Assembly (NCBI RefSeq): GCF_037038585.1
Contig: NC_092520.1
Location: 3,052,501 to 3,116,500, forward strand
Direction of reading: 5' to 3'
DNA from: Patagioenas fasciata
Taxonomy: Eukaryota; Chordata; Aves; Columbiformes; Columbidae
Length of the DNA stretch: 64,000 nucleotides
Position 1 is the first letter of the stretch; every line of letters starts with the position of its first letter. Shown piece after piece: positions 9,651 to 22,941 of the stretch. The notes below the pieces were generated by a model. That model was not told the origin of the DNA and made no database searches. It saw only the letters and a program-made list of their open reading frames with translations. A program made the translations under genes and the position numbers.

Positions 9651-11767
9651 AGTGGTGGTTAATCCCTTCCTTGGAAATAGGTCGTACTGCTTTTAACGTA
9701 ATTTCTTAGTCATAACAGAGTTGAATCCTCCTGCTCTCTAAGCACTGTGTCACCGGCTGCTCACGAGATGGGTTTTCTGTGAGGCTTTATCTGGTGCTTG
9801 GGCTGCTGGATCCCAGAGGGTTTTGGAGTTGATGAGCTGTAAGGTTATTCTCTTTTTGTCTGGGAATGCTCAAAAGGATCTGTTTCACTTTCAGATTTGC
9901 CGTGTGGCATGGTGCTAAAGCAGGTTTTTATCTTGTGCTTTTCCCTCTAAAACAAGCTTGCCTTTAATCTTTAATTTTAATTTCTCTTTTTGAAATCCTG
10001 CCGTTTCCCTTAAAACTCCTCTGTAACTTGTATGATCTCTTGATGAATGTCTGGTCCCTGCATTTTGCTTCCCTTTTCCCCCTTGAGTAAGCTGAAATGA
10101 AACTTCTCCCTCCCCCAGCCTGAGGTTAGATGCACAATGCAGAAATATTCTGGTCATCCGCTTTTTTTAGCTGCACCGTGTTTCAGGCTCACATTTGCAC
10201 AGGTTGCTCGGGGAAAGCATCTTGTATCCGACTTAAATAGCACAAGCGAAGACTCGGAGTTTCCTTTAATAGGTATTTTGGGTGCAGCATTTAAAAAGAT
10301 GTAATGGACAGGCTGTACACTTCAATGTCCAAACGTTCTGATGGGCCACTTATTGATGAAGCTCTTGAGTTGACATCCACCCAATCGAAAATCAAGTTGC
10401 CGGAGTCTAAAATCAAGTCAGTGGTTCAGTTCCCTACCGCAGAATTGTGGCAAAAAGAAGAAAATGTATTAAATTTTCAGACTTGGAGGTGTGACCACTA
10501 ACCCTGTGACTTGTGGTTGGAGCTTGGTGCCTGAAGGTTGTGGGTTGACACACCAAGTGCTCCATGAGGTTGTTGGGAAGTAGATCTGATCCTGGAGCGG
10601 GTCACTTAAGAGCTTGGTGAGGATTTAAGGCCACGTCTTGCTGTCCTCTTAAATTTCTTAGAACCTTGTCACTAGGGTGGAAACCTGGTGTCAAGGGGCA
10701 AACTTGGCCCTTCCAAGGTGTCTTTTGTGTGTGACCCTATCTGAAGCCCATCATACTGACTGCAGAGCTCTTTCCGGAGCAAAACCTTGGAGGAGGATGG
10801 TAAAACGGGGATATATTCAGGGTCATACCTCAGGTCCCCTTGCTGTGCCTGGTGCTCTTCCATCATGCTGCCAAGGGACAAATGGGTCCTTCCCAGGTCA
10901 CATCAACTGGAGATGCTCCTGGTGCCCAAACCTGGTCTCCGAGATGGGACTTAGACTTGTTTAGAGGGATTTACCACAGCAGTGATGTCACTCTGATATT
11001 TGGGTGGATTTTGGTGCATGTATGCTTGTATTTTTGTTTCGAGAGACAATTTGGATTAAAATATTTCCCGTGTGTCTGAGCTGTTGATGTAGGAAGGAGT
11101 CACCCAACCCTTTGGCCTTTCATGGAGACAAAAAAGGCTTTTTGGAGAAAATATGAAGTGCATATTCAAAACCTTCCTTACACAACTCTTTTTTTGCATG
11201 AAGAAGCCCCATAAAGAAGTTTTTTGAGGCTGTCAAGTAGGTGATGTTTTGTAGGCAGTTGCCTGGTACAGCAGTGATTATGCTTGCAGGTATTGTGGGA
11301 ATTTTGGTGTCAATCTGCCTGCTAATTATTCATGTACCTCATCGATGAGACTTTAAACTGTCAGTCAAACCTTTTGAGGTTTGAAATCCAGCAAACAGGG
11401 AGGGTTTGTGTCCCGGTCTGGGTGTCCAGGCGGAAATCCAGCCGTGTGATTTGCTCCGTTTCTATCAAGCTTTTTGTGTCGTGATGTTTTTCCATCCGTG
11501 GCCATGAACTGGCTGTCGAAGCTTAGAGACCTGCACAATAATAATTGCTTGTCATCGGTGGATGGTTTTGGGCTTGTTGGGAGCCCTGGAATTTGTCAAG
11601 CCAAGAGGTGTGGTGAAACCTATGGCTTCTCAAAACCTTTATTTTTAGATGCACTCCCGCTCATGTGCAAATTATTTTTATCATAAGCAATTGCTCTGCA
11701 CTTAGTACACTGAGCTTGTAAGTCTTGTTTTCCAGCTATTACACAAGTATCAAAATACACGCCAAAA

Positions 11768-11783
11768 ATATATATATATATAT
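11768..11783. repeat. (AT)n dinucleotide repeat
   Basis: Eight AT units without interruption. Confidence 0.85.
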
Positions 11784-11889
11784 GTATTACTGCCTTGTTT
11801 TTCCATATGCTCACAAGCTGGGTCCTATGAGCTCCCAAACCACTTGCGATGTTGCATTTGATGCTCTTGAAATATACAGAAATGCATAG

Positions 11890-12150
11890 TGGTGAGCGGC
11901 TCTTATTTTAGGAGCGGGTTATCCCTCTGCTTGGGCTTTGGCATTAGCTTCGAAAGTCGCTGGTGTCTGACAACCCGCAAGGTTCTCGCGGTTGCGCTTG
12001 TCGTCTTCTGTTTCTGCTCCTGCCTGAAACCTGGAGGCAGAATCAGCGTTAAAAACCAAGCAGCTAAACTCGTCTTTAGCTCCGAGTTAATCACCGCAAA
12101 GCAGAGTGCTTGCAGTCCTCATTAAAAGCCTAATTTAAAGTGCGAGGCTG
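11890..12150. promoter_or_regulatory. CpG-retaining block, candidate conserved element
   Basis: About 14 CpGs in 260 bp, including TTCGAAAGTCGC and TTCTCGCGGTTGCGC. It is followed by homeodomain-like CATTAAAAGCCTAATTTA (12120-12137). A second cluster of nine CpGs lies at 12399-12479. CpG survival in CpG-depleted DNA suggests low methylation or constraint; there is no direct functional evidence. Confidence 0.25.
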
Positions 12151-12607
12151 ACAGCTTGGTTGGAGATACTTTCCCTTATCACAAGTGTTTCCTAATCTGT
12201 CTCCTTTGCGTAAGGATGTGTGGGGTGGGTTTTTTAAAATTATTTTAATTTTTTGAATTTGGCTTCTGCCCTTGAAGAGCTGTATGTTAAAGGAATGCAG
12301 TGTACTTGTGGGTAAGACAGCTGTATATGTTAAAACGTTAATGTGATGGGAGTCAGCGTGCTCTATGTCTCTTAGGCTGCCAGGGAAGCTTTTGTGCCTC
12401 GCAAGGTCACGCTGCCGCGTAGACGCGTGTTCCCGAAACACAAACTGTGCGGGTTCTCCTTATACAGCTTGGCTTTGCGGAGGAAAACAAAACTGCCTGT
12501 GGGATTATAGCAACGGAACCACTGAAAACACAGGCAGGAGCTGAAGGCTGGCATCTGAGGAAATGTCCTGCCTTGTGTTTGTACCCGGGCAAGTAGGAGC
12601 CCTGGAA

Positions 12608-13076
12608 TGTGGGTCTGCTGGAGAGGGGCCAGAGGAGCCCCAGAAATGATGCGAGGCTGGAACAGCTCTGCTGGGAGGACAGGCTGAGAGAGTTGGGGTG
12701 TTCAGCTGGAGAACAGAAGCTTTGGGGAGACCTTAGTGCAACCTTTCCTGACTTAAAAGGGGCCAAGAAGAAAGATGGGGATGGACTTTAGAGCAGGGCC
12801 TGTTGTGATAGGACAAGGGGTGATGGTTTTAAACAGTAAGAGGACAGATTCAGGCCAAACATGAGGGAGAAGTTTTCTATAGTGCTGGTGATTAAACACT
12901 GTCCCAGGTTGTCCAGAGAGGTGGTGGATGAACCATCCCTGGAGACATCCCAGGCCAGGCTGGACGGGGCTCTGAGCAACCTGAGCTGGTGAAGATGTCC
13001 CTGCTCATGGCAGAGGGGGCACTGGGGGAGCTTTGAAGGTCCCTTGAACCCAAACTATCCCTTGATTCTATGATGT
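12608..13076 (+). mobile_element. CR1 LINE 3' fragment (group A)
   Basis: Starts in the ORF2 C-terminal segment (GGTCTGCTGGAGAGGGGCCA) and runs to the 3' tail at 13076. The region around 12840-12900 is diverged from the other group A copies and the tail has CCCTTGAACCC in place of CCCTTCCAACCC. It is a decayed, 5'-truncated copy. Confidence 0.94.
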
Positions 13077-13649
13077 GCTGTGGTTTTGGCTTTGGTCCTA
13101 AGCTTGCATGGGGGCAGGAGGAGTTCAAAAATGGCCCTGTGGTTTGCTAGACCTCTGGAACTGAAAGGGAGTCTTTCAGTGCAAGAGGGTCTTCCTGCCT
13201 TCGGTGCAAACCATTCCCGACAACTCCCTCTGAGGAGTGTGGGGTCTCTTTTGCTCTCACAGGAGTTGTGGTGGAGACAGGAACCTGCTCAGCTTCCTAG
13301 ATGTTATCAATCAGGCCAACATGTGTGACTTGGGAGCCTTTTAAAAAAATAAGTAGTGTGCCCAGAGCACCTTGGATTGGATAACTGGGGTTTAGCATCT
13401 ACCAGCCTTTTTCTGCTGCTTCATTTAAGAGAAAAGTCTTTAAAGCAAACTGGAAGTGTTGTCGGAAGCGGGATTGCTGTATCTAGTAACGCGGCTCCAT
13501 TAGCTCAATGTAGTCTGGAAAATTCCTCTCCCTGTTGGAGGGTGAGGGTGTTAGGGACAAGGTGGGCAGTGCCGCCAGCATGGGCAACGGGGGTGCAATG
13601 CTGTCCTTGCTCTAACTTGGAGTCCTGTGAAGCCACCATGCCTCCTGGC

Positions 13650-13842
13650 CCCTGTGGCATTTGGGGACAAGCTCCCCAGGGAGGTGGCACAACCCTAAGT
13701 CTGACAGTGTTCAAGAAGAGACTGGACCATGTCCTCAGATACATGATGTGAACTGTGGGGTGTCCTGTGCAGGGACAGGAGTTGGACTCTGATCCTTGTG
13801 GGTCCCCTCCCGCTCAGGACATTCTATCATTCTATGATTCTA
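13650..13842 (+). mobile_element. CR1 LINE 3' fragment (group D)
   Basis: Shares GACAGTGTTCAAGAAGAGAC and a GGAGTTGGACTC..TGATC..TGTGGGTCC tail with the minus-strand copy at 56777-57005, and ends with ATTCTATCATTCTATGATTC octamers. The 5' limit is approximate. Confidence 0.88.
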
Positions 13843-15814
13843 CTTGCTTGTGGGGTGATACTGACTGGTATCTCTCTCTGGATAGTGAAGATGACCACAA
13901 AGAAGCTGTTAAGTGGTTGCTTTAAGGCATGGGACATGTGGCAGAATTTCATGTCTCCACGTGAATGCAAGGTTGATTCATTCAGTTTTGGGATTCCAGC
14001 CTTCAAAACCTGTTACACTGCTGCTGCACTGGGTTTGTAATGCAACTCTGGCTCTACTAGGAATCACTGCAGTTTGGAAATGCGTTTTGTTTGGGGTCAC
14101 CTCTGTGGAGGTGTTGCAAGCAGCTTGCCTGCTGCTCTCCATCTGCCAGGCTGGGAAAACTGCGGTCCACGCTGATCTCAAACCATGCTTGGCTACATAC
14201 CGACATACTGGGAAGCCTTAATGATGCTGGTGGCCTGTCCCAGTGTCACCTGGAGCTGGTGGATGGGCCCTTGTGGTTGGGGGTGGGAGGCTGGCTGGGT
14301 TAATCGCAAGGCTGGATTTGAGCCTGTGACCTGAAGGCAAAGGTTCCTGCCAGGCTGAAAATCCCTCGTGGTTTTTATCTCCTTGGTGAGCTCAGCGCTG
14401 CTGTTTACACTGGGAATGTGATTAGTTGGCAGGAATGACGCCTGTGAATTTACTGAGGAGCTGTAACCTGATGTTCAGACTTTCCTAGAGATGTCCTGCA
14501 GTGAAGAGTTAAAGATCCTCTTCTAAGAGCAGAACAAGCTTAGACTAGGGGAGGGTTCCTCTATGTTTCTAAAAGTTTCATTTTATAGTGTTAAAACCCT
14601 TCTATCCTGAGTCCTTAAACCCAAGCTTCTGGGGTAACAGTCGGGTTGTACTGAGCACTGTATTGGACCCATGAGACCATCACTTATACTCTCTTGGCTT
14701 CTTCCCCCCAGCTCAGGGAAAATAGTGGATTTTTTGCTCTATCTTTGAAATGTGTAGGTCAGCTCATGTTCCCTGGAGGGACAGACCTGGCTTAAGGTCT
14801 GGAGTCTGCTCTGCTCTTCTCCTTGAGCAATATATAGGCTGGACGTAGGGTTGTCCTTGCTGGGGGCTGCAGAGCTTTTGAGGGGACATGGGGTGAGGAG
14901 CAAGGGAACTCCTGAGGTCATGAACTTGGGCAAACAAGAGTCAAAAGCCAACGTGTCCCCTTGTATTCCTGCACCTTCCTTTCCTGGGCATGACGTGCTT
15001 CTCTTTATCTCTGCTGATATTTGCAGTGGCGATAAGAAAGACTCTGTCACAAACGTGCTCTGTGGCAGACAAAACTCACTGTGCGCAAGAGCTGTTCCAG
15101 CCGAGAGCTTATCAGTGCTATTAAAACTCTAATGATCAGCGAGGCTTGAGAAATGTGGGTGTTTCGGGTCCTTTAGCAGTACAGAAACATCCAACGAGGA
15201 GTCGCCCTGGAAGTGGTGCTGCTCTGTAAGTCCCTCTCAAATGTGTTTATTTAGAGGAGGTGGATAATTTGGGGAATGGGACTTGCAAGCTGGTCGAGAA
15301 TGTGTCTTAAACGTAGCTGGATGGTTACTGCGCTGTATGTTTGTGCGTGTAATGAGATGGTTGATGCTTAATGAATGTGGTAGCTGATCTCAGCGTGGAC
15401 TAAATTAAACTGAGGGATCTACCTTCTTGCATCTTGCCAGGCTGCTCTTTGCTTAGAGCAAGAGCTCCTGGTGCTTTTGTGCAGCTATTGAACAGGGAGG
15501 ACAGTTGGCTTGATGATCTTCCAAGGCACTGAGTTCTACAAGGATGGCAAAAACATGGGCTGAAGCTGATAAAGGGTAGGATGGTATAGACCTGGACCAG
15601 GAATCACTTGGCTCCCACCTTGGAAATGTGTGATTCCCAGGAGCTCCCATGTGTTGCCTGAACGCATTGAGGTGAGTGGGGAGGCTGCTGCAGTGTGAGT
15701 GTGGGCATGTCTTGTCCTCCTCAAATCTGGGCAGCTGACTCCATGCTTGTAGAGGCATCTCCATCCTCTTATGATCTGCAGCTTGGAGCTTTCTCTGGCG
15801 GGTATGTGGCCACA
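13843..15814 (+). other. Intron-like DNA
   Basis: No repeat family or gene is recognised. A 46-nt exon-like segment at 15180-15225 is bounded by TTTAGCAG and GTAAGT and is open in all three frames; it is discussed under findings and not called as an exon. Confidence 0.5.
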
Positions 15815-16032
15815 TCTTTAGATTGGATATTAGGAAATATTTCTTATCATAAAGGGTTGTCAGGCATTGGAACAGGCTGCCCAGGGCAGAGGTGGAGTCA
15901 CCACCCCTGGAGGGGTTTGAAAGATGTGTAGATGAGGTTCTTAGGGACTTGGTTTAGTGCCAGTGTTGGGTTAATGGTTGAACTGGATCATCTTGGTGGT
16001 CTTTTCCAACCAGAATGATTCTATCATCTCTC
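15815..16032 (+). mobile_element. CR1 LINE 3' fragment (group B)
   Basis: Begins TTTAGATTGGATATTAGGAA and runs through GGCATTGGAACAGGCTGCCC to TTTTCCAACCAGAATGATTC. Only the last ~215 bp are present. Confidence 0.93.
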
Positions 16033-19000
16033 TTAAAACAACAATAGTTTATTTTCTTGTGCTAAAATGCTCAAGAAGGATTCATGGCGATACCTGCTTT
16101 ACAGGAGAATGATGTGATCAGAAAAACTGCTTAGAAATTTTCTTTTCCCTTTTGGCATGAGAAAATGAAAATATTTATCTCTAGCCTCTGCAAAAGCCCC
16201 TTCCCCAGGAGGGATGGAGCATGGAGGTTGAAACCGGGCAGCCAAGAATAAGTCAACGATCTGGAAAGGGAACCTGTTTCTTTAGCTGCACCTACTAGGA
16301 AGTGGAGCCATGGTGCGAAGAAGGTACTTTCCTTGTTTGCTTCCCTGTTGTTTGGTTTCATTTTATGTCATGATTGCTGCCAACAATGCCACAAATGTAC
16401 AGAAAGTCATGGGCAAGAGGCAAACCTGAGGTTCATCTGCTGTTGGCCATGGCAGGAGGGTCCTCCTAGGTTACCATCCTCTTGAGTGCGTGTCCCTTTT
16501 GCTGTGAACATGGGACAAATCAGTCTTGGTTGTTGCTGTGCATGTTAGGCTGTCCTGCTCTTGAAGGCTTTATTTTTATCCCAGTTTTAGAACAACTTTA
16601 TTTCCTTTTCTATTGAACTGATGTGTTCTCCGGAGGGATGTGAAGAAGGTTGGTTTGAACCAAACAGTGGTATGGTAGGAGATGGAGGATGGGGAGGGAG
16701 GTGGGACTTGGCAAGAGTGATACTTACCGTATAAGCCTGTGCTCTGCAAAGCCACGCTCTAGGGTTTTGTCTGGCTGAGCCAGGCTTAGTCTGAGGAACA
16801 TCAGCCCTGGCCATGCTGCAGATAGTCTGAGATGGCTTTTGAGGAAAGTGGGGAAAAGAAAGCCTGTTGCCGTTCCGTGCTGTTCCACACAAGGTCAGCG
16901 TGACCGTCTGGCTCCCAAATCGGGCGCTCGGGGTCACTTTTTCAGCAAAAGCTGCTGCTCAGCTGTGTAATCAGCTAATGGGATTTAACACAGCAGCCGA
17001 TGTTTCCAACTCAGCTTTGTCATAGCAGCCTAGTCCAAAAAAGCCAGAGTTAAAATAAGTGGAAATGCGAGTTCCCGGGGCTATCTAATTCCAGTACCTC
17101 ACATAGCAAAGCCATCTGATTTCTACCAGAATTGACATGCTGACCATTATATCTGAATTGACTCAAAATGTTGGGAAGCTGGGGAGAAAGGGCATCTATT
17201 GGTACTTATTATAGCTCAAACACTTCATGCTTCAGGCAGTGCCTCTTGTGAAATTTCTCTTGTTTAGATACCGCGGTCAGACAACACAAACCAGCCTTTT
17301 GCATTGAAGGAAGGTGGCTGCAGTGACTTCAAGTCCTCTTTTTACTTGGCTCGTTGCTGACTGGATCTCTGAGCCCATTCATACACCTTAGAAGAGGTTT
17401 TCCGCTTCAAGTTAAAGTGAAATACAACCATGATGGAGCCTGGAGTAAGATCTAGGAGGGTGAAAAAATAAGTGATGGTAGGAGGAGGCAGTAAGCTCAG
17501 CTTAAATCATATTATGCGTGTACCATCTCCCCTTCAACCATTCAGTCTCTGGCATCAGATCTGGACCTCAACCTGATTTATTTGTTCCTGTGGTGGTGTT
17601 TTATTAGACTCCAGAAGATAATTGCTTACAAAGGCTTGTGGAGTCCCAAAAGGGGAATCTGTGGGAGAAGAAAACTCTTGTTTGAGTGTTGCTGGTTCAT
17701 GGGATTGTCCCGATGTTTGGTCAAGAAGCTGGACTTTGCCTCCTCCTTCTACACATCTCCGCTCAGCCATTAATGTCTTTTGCTGGATACCCTAAAAATA
17801 TTGCTGTGTTTCAGTGTTGCCTGATGCTTAGGAGATGTTCTGCTCCTAAATGGACCATTTTTGGTGATGGATCCCATATGCTTGATTCTGAAAGGTGTCT
17901 TTTTTTTTTTAAGGTAGGTATGACATAAATATTGCCTAAAACACTTGTGGCTGTCAGCTCTGCTGAGCCAGCTCTTGGCCAGGGGTGTGAATAAAACCCT
18001 GTTATGTCTCACGCACCATCAGGTTTAGTGCTTGCTAAACGGCAGAGCTGTCAAGAAAGAGCATTGGGCTGAGGCAATGTAGTTGGTATTAAACACATAA
18101 ACAGAGCTGCAAATGGCTTTGGAATAAATTGTGCTGTGGTTCTTTGAGTGGATATATAGGGAGTGCTGAGGTGTCTGGATTCCCCCCAGGGCTCATTGCC
18201 AGGTGGGAGATTTGGGCATTTGGGAAGGCAGCAGCTACCTCTTGTGTCCCAGTAGTAATAAATCCTCTCCTTGCCATGAAACGTGAAGTCTATGTTTCAA
18301 TCATTTCCTTGCTCTAGAGTTGAAACCAGCTACAGAGTTTCATCTTAACTTTGTTTTTTAATGTTGTAAACGATGGGCAAAGTAGGGTTTACCACTTGCT
18401 TTTGTAGAAGGACTGTCAAATGCTGAAAGGTCTTGGTACCAAGGTGGCATAGGCTTAGTGAAGACCTGTGTGCCATGGCCAAACTGGAGCTCTTGGGTGC
18501 TTGAGGTCTGATAAGCTGATACGTTTTGCTCCTGGAGTGGTTTGGTTGTGTCCTGTTGAGGCGCGGAACTGACCTTACAACCCTTGAGGTTGTGAGGAAG
18601 GTATGCAGTTACGATGTTGGACACACACGGAAAACAATTCACCCAAAATGTGTGTATTTTACAGTAGTCATGAGCTTGGTTAAATACAGTAAAGTGTTAC
18701 ATATACATGGAAGTTTTAGGAATGCCTATACATATTCATTACCTGTCCCTGAGAAGGTGGTTCTTATTACAATGAGTTCTGGGAGACCGTTTCCATAATC
18801 TCCACCTCCAGCTCCTCCTGGTTGCAGCTGCTCGGTGATCATGAACCCGGGTCCTCTTTCTCTGTACACGGTCACCTTTGGTCCAGTGTGATGAGCTGGT
18901 TGGGTCTCAGACTGATGAGTTGGTTAAACTGGTGTATCTCCTGTCCTGTGCCCAAGTTTCTGTTATCCAGTTCACCCAAGGATTATTACCTTTGCAAGGT

Positions 19001-19395
19001 GTCAGTGAAGTCCTGTTTCTCGTACAATAAGTTACACAGAGCTAAGCAAGGCTTGGCAATAGTGATGTGGGTTAAAGGGTTAGCTCTGAGTGTCTCTAGT
19101 GATGTGTGGTAGGGTTAGTTCTTTAAGTGTTAATTAGTTAATTGTCAATTCCCTGTATCACTGTCACACTCCAGTTCGGGCAGAAAGTGCTTACATTTAA
19201 AAAACATATTTTGGTTATGGGTTTTTGTTGCTGTGGTGGCATCCCATTTTCTCTCTGTCAGGTGGTGAGGTGCTTAAACCAAATTGACCTTAGTATTTCT
19301 ACCACTGAGACTGATGTCAAGTTGGGATTCAAACCCTTGTCCTGCAGTCCCTGTCCCCGAATGCTTTGTGTGTGCATTCTGCTGGTGGTTTTTTG
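16033..19395 (+). other. Intron-like DNA without recognised genes
   Basis: No repeat family or coding sequence is identified apart from a T10 run near 17899. All open frames are under 120 codons and have no family resemblance. Confidence 0.5.
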
Positions 19396-19530
19396 TAGAA
19401 TCATGGAAAGTTTGGGTTGGAAGGGACCTTCCCCGCTCATCCAGGCCAACCCTTGGCATGAGCAAGGACATTTTCACCCAGATCAGCTTGCTCAGGCAAA
19501 AAACATTGTCCAAGAGCTGCCATGAAGAAC
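19396..19530 (-). mobile_element. CR1 LINE 3' tail (group A, diverged)
   Basis: Minus-strand 3' end (TAGAATCATGG then GGGTTGGAAGGGACC) followed by about 100 bp of diverged group A sequence (CATGAGCAAGGACATTTTCA). Homology fades near 19530. Confidence 0.85.
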
Positions 19531-19869
19531 TTCAGGGTGGTGGTTGATCTACCCTGCAGAAGGAGCTGGGTGGCTTCTATGGGGATAGAGGTGACTTGGA
19601 GTTTGTCTTTGAGCTGGAATGGGTAGAGTGTGCAACTCCTGTATGAAGGTGGTGAGACATGCTTAAGGGGTGGGATTTTTGGGGGGGTGGCACGGGCTGA
19701 GATGTGGGAGATGGTCTGGAAAATGATGTGTCTTTGCCTGGCTCCAACGTTTTAGTACCCAATTTTTGCTCTGATGCAATAAGAACATCAGTTTAGTGTC
19801 GCTGTTTCACATGATACAGGACCACTGGAAGAAATGGAGTATGTGGGATTAACTTTTGTTATGTATACA

Positions 19870-19889
19870 AATATATATATATATATATT
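19870..19889. repeat. (AT)n dinucleotide repeat
   Basis: About ten AT units. Confidence 0.85.
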
Positions 19890-20256
19890 TTCTTTTTCCC
19901 AGTGATGAATGGTAACTAGATACCATAAATACTTTCAGCTTTGGACACAACCTACCAAAAATAGCTGGGATCTATTGATACTTGGCAAAGGGCTCTGCTC
20001 ACTTTATCTGGAGCATGCCAGTGGGTTTTGTTCATGGAGCATCTTTGGAACCAGTGAGGTGTGAAGGTGGTAATGGGGAAAACCTTCCTGCTGCTGCGGC
20101 AGTGACACAGGGACCATTTCATCACCTTGTGGGACGCTCACCGTGATGTGTTTGGCAGCTAGAAACCATTACTCGAGCATTTCTGCTTTTTGTCCCAGTG
20201 GCTGAATAATTTTTTGGTACCCTGGGGTTGTACTGAGAATATAACGGAGGTCTTTG

Positions 20257-20505
20257 TAGAATCATAGAATAATTTTAGTTGGAAGTGACTGTTAAAATTG
20301 AGTCCAAGCACAACCTAACTCTAGCACTAACCCAATGTCCCTGAGAGCCTCATCTACACATCTTTTAAACCCCTCTAGGGCTGGTGACTCCACCAGTGCC
20401 CTGGGCAGCCTGTTCCAATGCTTTACAACCCTTTCCATGAAGAATTTTTTCCTAATATCTAATCTGAAACTTCCCTGGTGCAACTCAAGGCCGTTTCAAA
20501 CCCAG
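20257..20505 (-). mobile_element. CR1 LINE 3' fragment (group B)
   Basis: Minus-strand tail TAGAATCATAGAATAATTTT, then a sequence complementary to the group B 3' part, including GGGCAGCCTGTTCCAATGC and CTGGTGCAACTCAAGGCCG. The 5' break is near 20505. Confidence 0.93.
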
Positions 20506-22191
20506 GCGAAAGCAGCTTGTAATGATTTAGCTGTGAAGAGGAAGGTGTCTATCCCAATAGCCACAGATCAGCCGTGGTGGAAGTAAAATCCAGGTTTTAT
20601 AGGTCCAATTACAGGCTTGTGAGTTATGTTTAGCCCTGTTTCTCCATGAGATGTTGCAGAAGTGTCTGACAGCTGAACCTGTCTCTGCTGCACCCCCACC
20701 AGCCTGGTTTGGAGAGACTCTGTGGGTTGGTCTGTGAGTAATTTGGGAGGGAGGCAGCAGGGAATGTGTTGACTCCTTATGTTCAATATGGAAATGCCAC
20801 TTTCCCATGTGGGGGTGGCAATAAATGGGGGATGTCGCTGGAGCTGATGAGCACGGGAGGTCTGTGATATTAAATCGTCTCGTGGTGCTTATTCACATGA
20901 AATAACCTTTCTACTGGAGGTGTGAACAACGTGAGGGTTGCTTCCAACAGCACGACTCAGTTTCACCAAATATTGTGGGCAAAAGGCTGGTTTTCAGACT
21001 AAGCATGGGTCTTTTTAGGACAGCTCGTGAGCTGTTACACAGTAAAACACAGAATAAAATGAGAACTGATTTAATAAGAGAGTCTGAGGCTGCTCTGACC
21101 AATGCTGAGCTGGTGAGTCTCCACATGGTGTAGCATAAACAGGACAATATACATTGTAGTGAAATACAATGTGGAGCTAATGTAGAGGTGGGAGGCTGCC
21201 AAAGGAGTATTTATGGAGTTCCTAAAGTAGTTGGTCCATCTGGAGAAAAAAGAGAGAAGAAACTAAATCTACTCTGAGAGATCATCTTGCAAAGGGCTTC
21301 CTTGTGATGTGGGTTTATTTGCCGGCAAGTTGGACAGGAGTGGGTTTTGTCTGCTATGATGAGACATGGGGAACTTTACAAGTTACTCAGCCTTGTGGTT
21401 TGTTGGTGTTTTTTTTGGTGTGTGTGCTGTGTGGTTTGGTTTGGTGGGTTTTTTTTGGCAAAATAGGACCTGACATTGCTGGTATGGCAAGATCCTGACC
21501 TTAACTTTGATTCATCATCCCTTGCAGTGTAAGGCAGGATGCTTTGACGCTTCTTGCCCCTGCTGAGCGAGTGCTTTTGGTACCTATACTTAGGTATGTG
21601 TTCATACGCTTGATGAGTAACTGCGAAGTAACTTCCAGTCTCGCTTGCGAAATACGCCTGTGAAGCTCAGTGGCCTTTACATGCGGAGGGGAGAGCAAGA
21701 CAAGCTGCTCTCTGGAAAGATTTACTGTTAGACCTGAGGGTAAAGCGTCTGGCCGGGGACTTGTGGGTCCAATTAGGCCCAGCATGGGGGCTGCAACCGG
21801 GTTGGTACATAGCTCAGGTGTGCGGGCTGTGACATTTCTGGTTTTGCTGTCAGCAACCTCTCATCCTTGCAAGATGCCTTGTAAAACCCTTTTCTGTGCA
21901 AGCTGCTGGCTGTGTGGATGCAGACACACAAGTTATTTCCCTCGTTTTTTTAGGTGTTGCTGTTTAATGCTGTATTTTACACACTGAAGGACCTGGCTGT
22001 TGTACTTCTGGGAAATGCAGAGTTTGCCTGTCGTGCACAGGATACACTGGGGAAGGAATATCTTGCTATGTAAGAGGGAATCAAACCTCAGAGCGACACT
22101 TATCCATCCGGGACTGTACCCTGGGGTATGATGCTGTATTGCGCACAGGCCAAAAGAGTTTATGGGAGGGGTAAAAACATGGTTAGAAATG
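20506..22191 (+). other. Intron-like DNA without recognised genes
   Basis: Contains a strongly G/T-biased stretch at about 21398-21465. Nothing else is recognised. Confidence 0.5.
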
Positions 22192-22400
22192 TATAGAATT
22201 GTAGAATAGGTTGGGTTGGAAGGGACCTTCAAAGCTGCTCATGAGCAGGGACATCTTCAATAGCTCAGGTTGCTCAGAGCCCCGTCCAGCCTGGCCTGGG
22301 ATGTCTCCAGGGATGGTTCATCCACCACCTCTCTGGACAACCTGGGCCAGTATTTTATCACCCTCATTGTAAAAAGTTTCTTCCTCACGTCAAGATTTCA
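22192..22400 (-). mobile_element. CR1 LINE 3' fragment (group A)
   Basis: Minus-strand tail followed by the group A block (GGATGGTTCATCCACCACCT). Compared with other copies, a short stretch after GGGACCTTCAAAGCT is missing, so there is a small internal deletion near 22235. Confidence 0.93.
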
Positions 22401-22941
22401 GCGATTCCTCAGTCTTAAAAGAACTGAGCATGCAACAAAACTTCCCACACAGCATCTCCCTGGCCACATGGGGTTGAGGAAGGTGCTGGTGAACCTGCTG
22501 GTCTTGCTGTCCCCATTCCTGCCCACTGGCTGTAATGGTGACAATATCAAATCGCATCCAAACTGTCACTGAGTGCAACGACTCTGCAGTAAGTCCCTGG
22601 CCTCCTGGTGCTGGTTTTGGCAATGAGCGTAACTTGACTTGACTGCTTCTATTTATACAGCACAAATGGGTTTGTCACCCAATAGCCTGATCACTCATAA
22701 TTACACCGTTGAAGAAAATCACACTCCTAATTTCCTACCTGCACACCTGCTTTCTTGCTGTTTGCTTTTCTCTGTTCCTCCAGCTGATTAATACTTTTGT
22801 GCATCCTCTATGCTTTGAAGAATGCAGAACAGTGCTAGAGTCTTTTTAATCCCAATTCTTCTTGGGTGCAAGGATCAATGTTGCTGTGGCTTTTGCTTTC
22901 CCAACCTGGATGTTGGCTGTGCTCTGTATCACAAAACTGTA

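Larger units (their letters stand above)
9651..12607 (+). other. Intron-like DNA without recognised genes
   Basis: No CR1 copies and no recognised coding sequence. A 65-codon frame at 10304 has two AAAATCAAGT repeats but no family match. Holds a TA repeat and a CpG-retaining block, listed separately. Confidence 0.5.
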
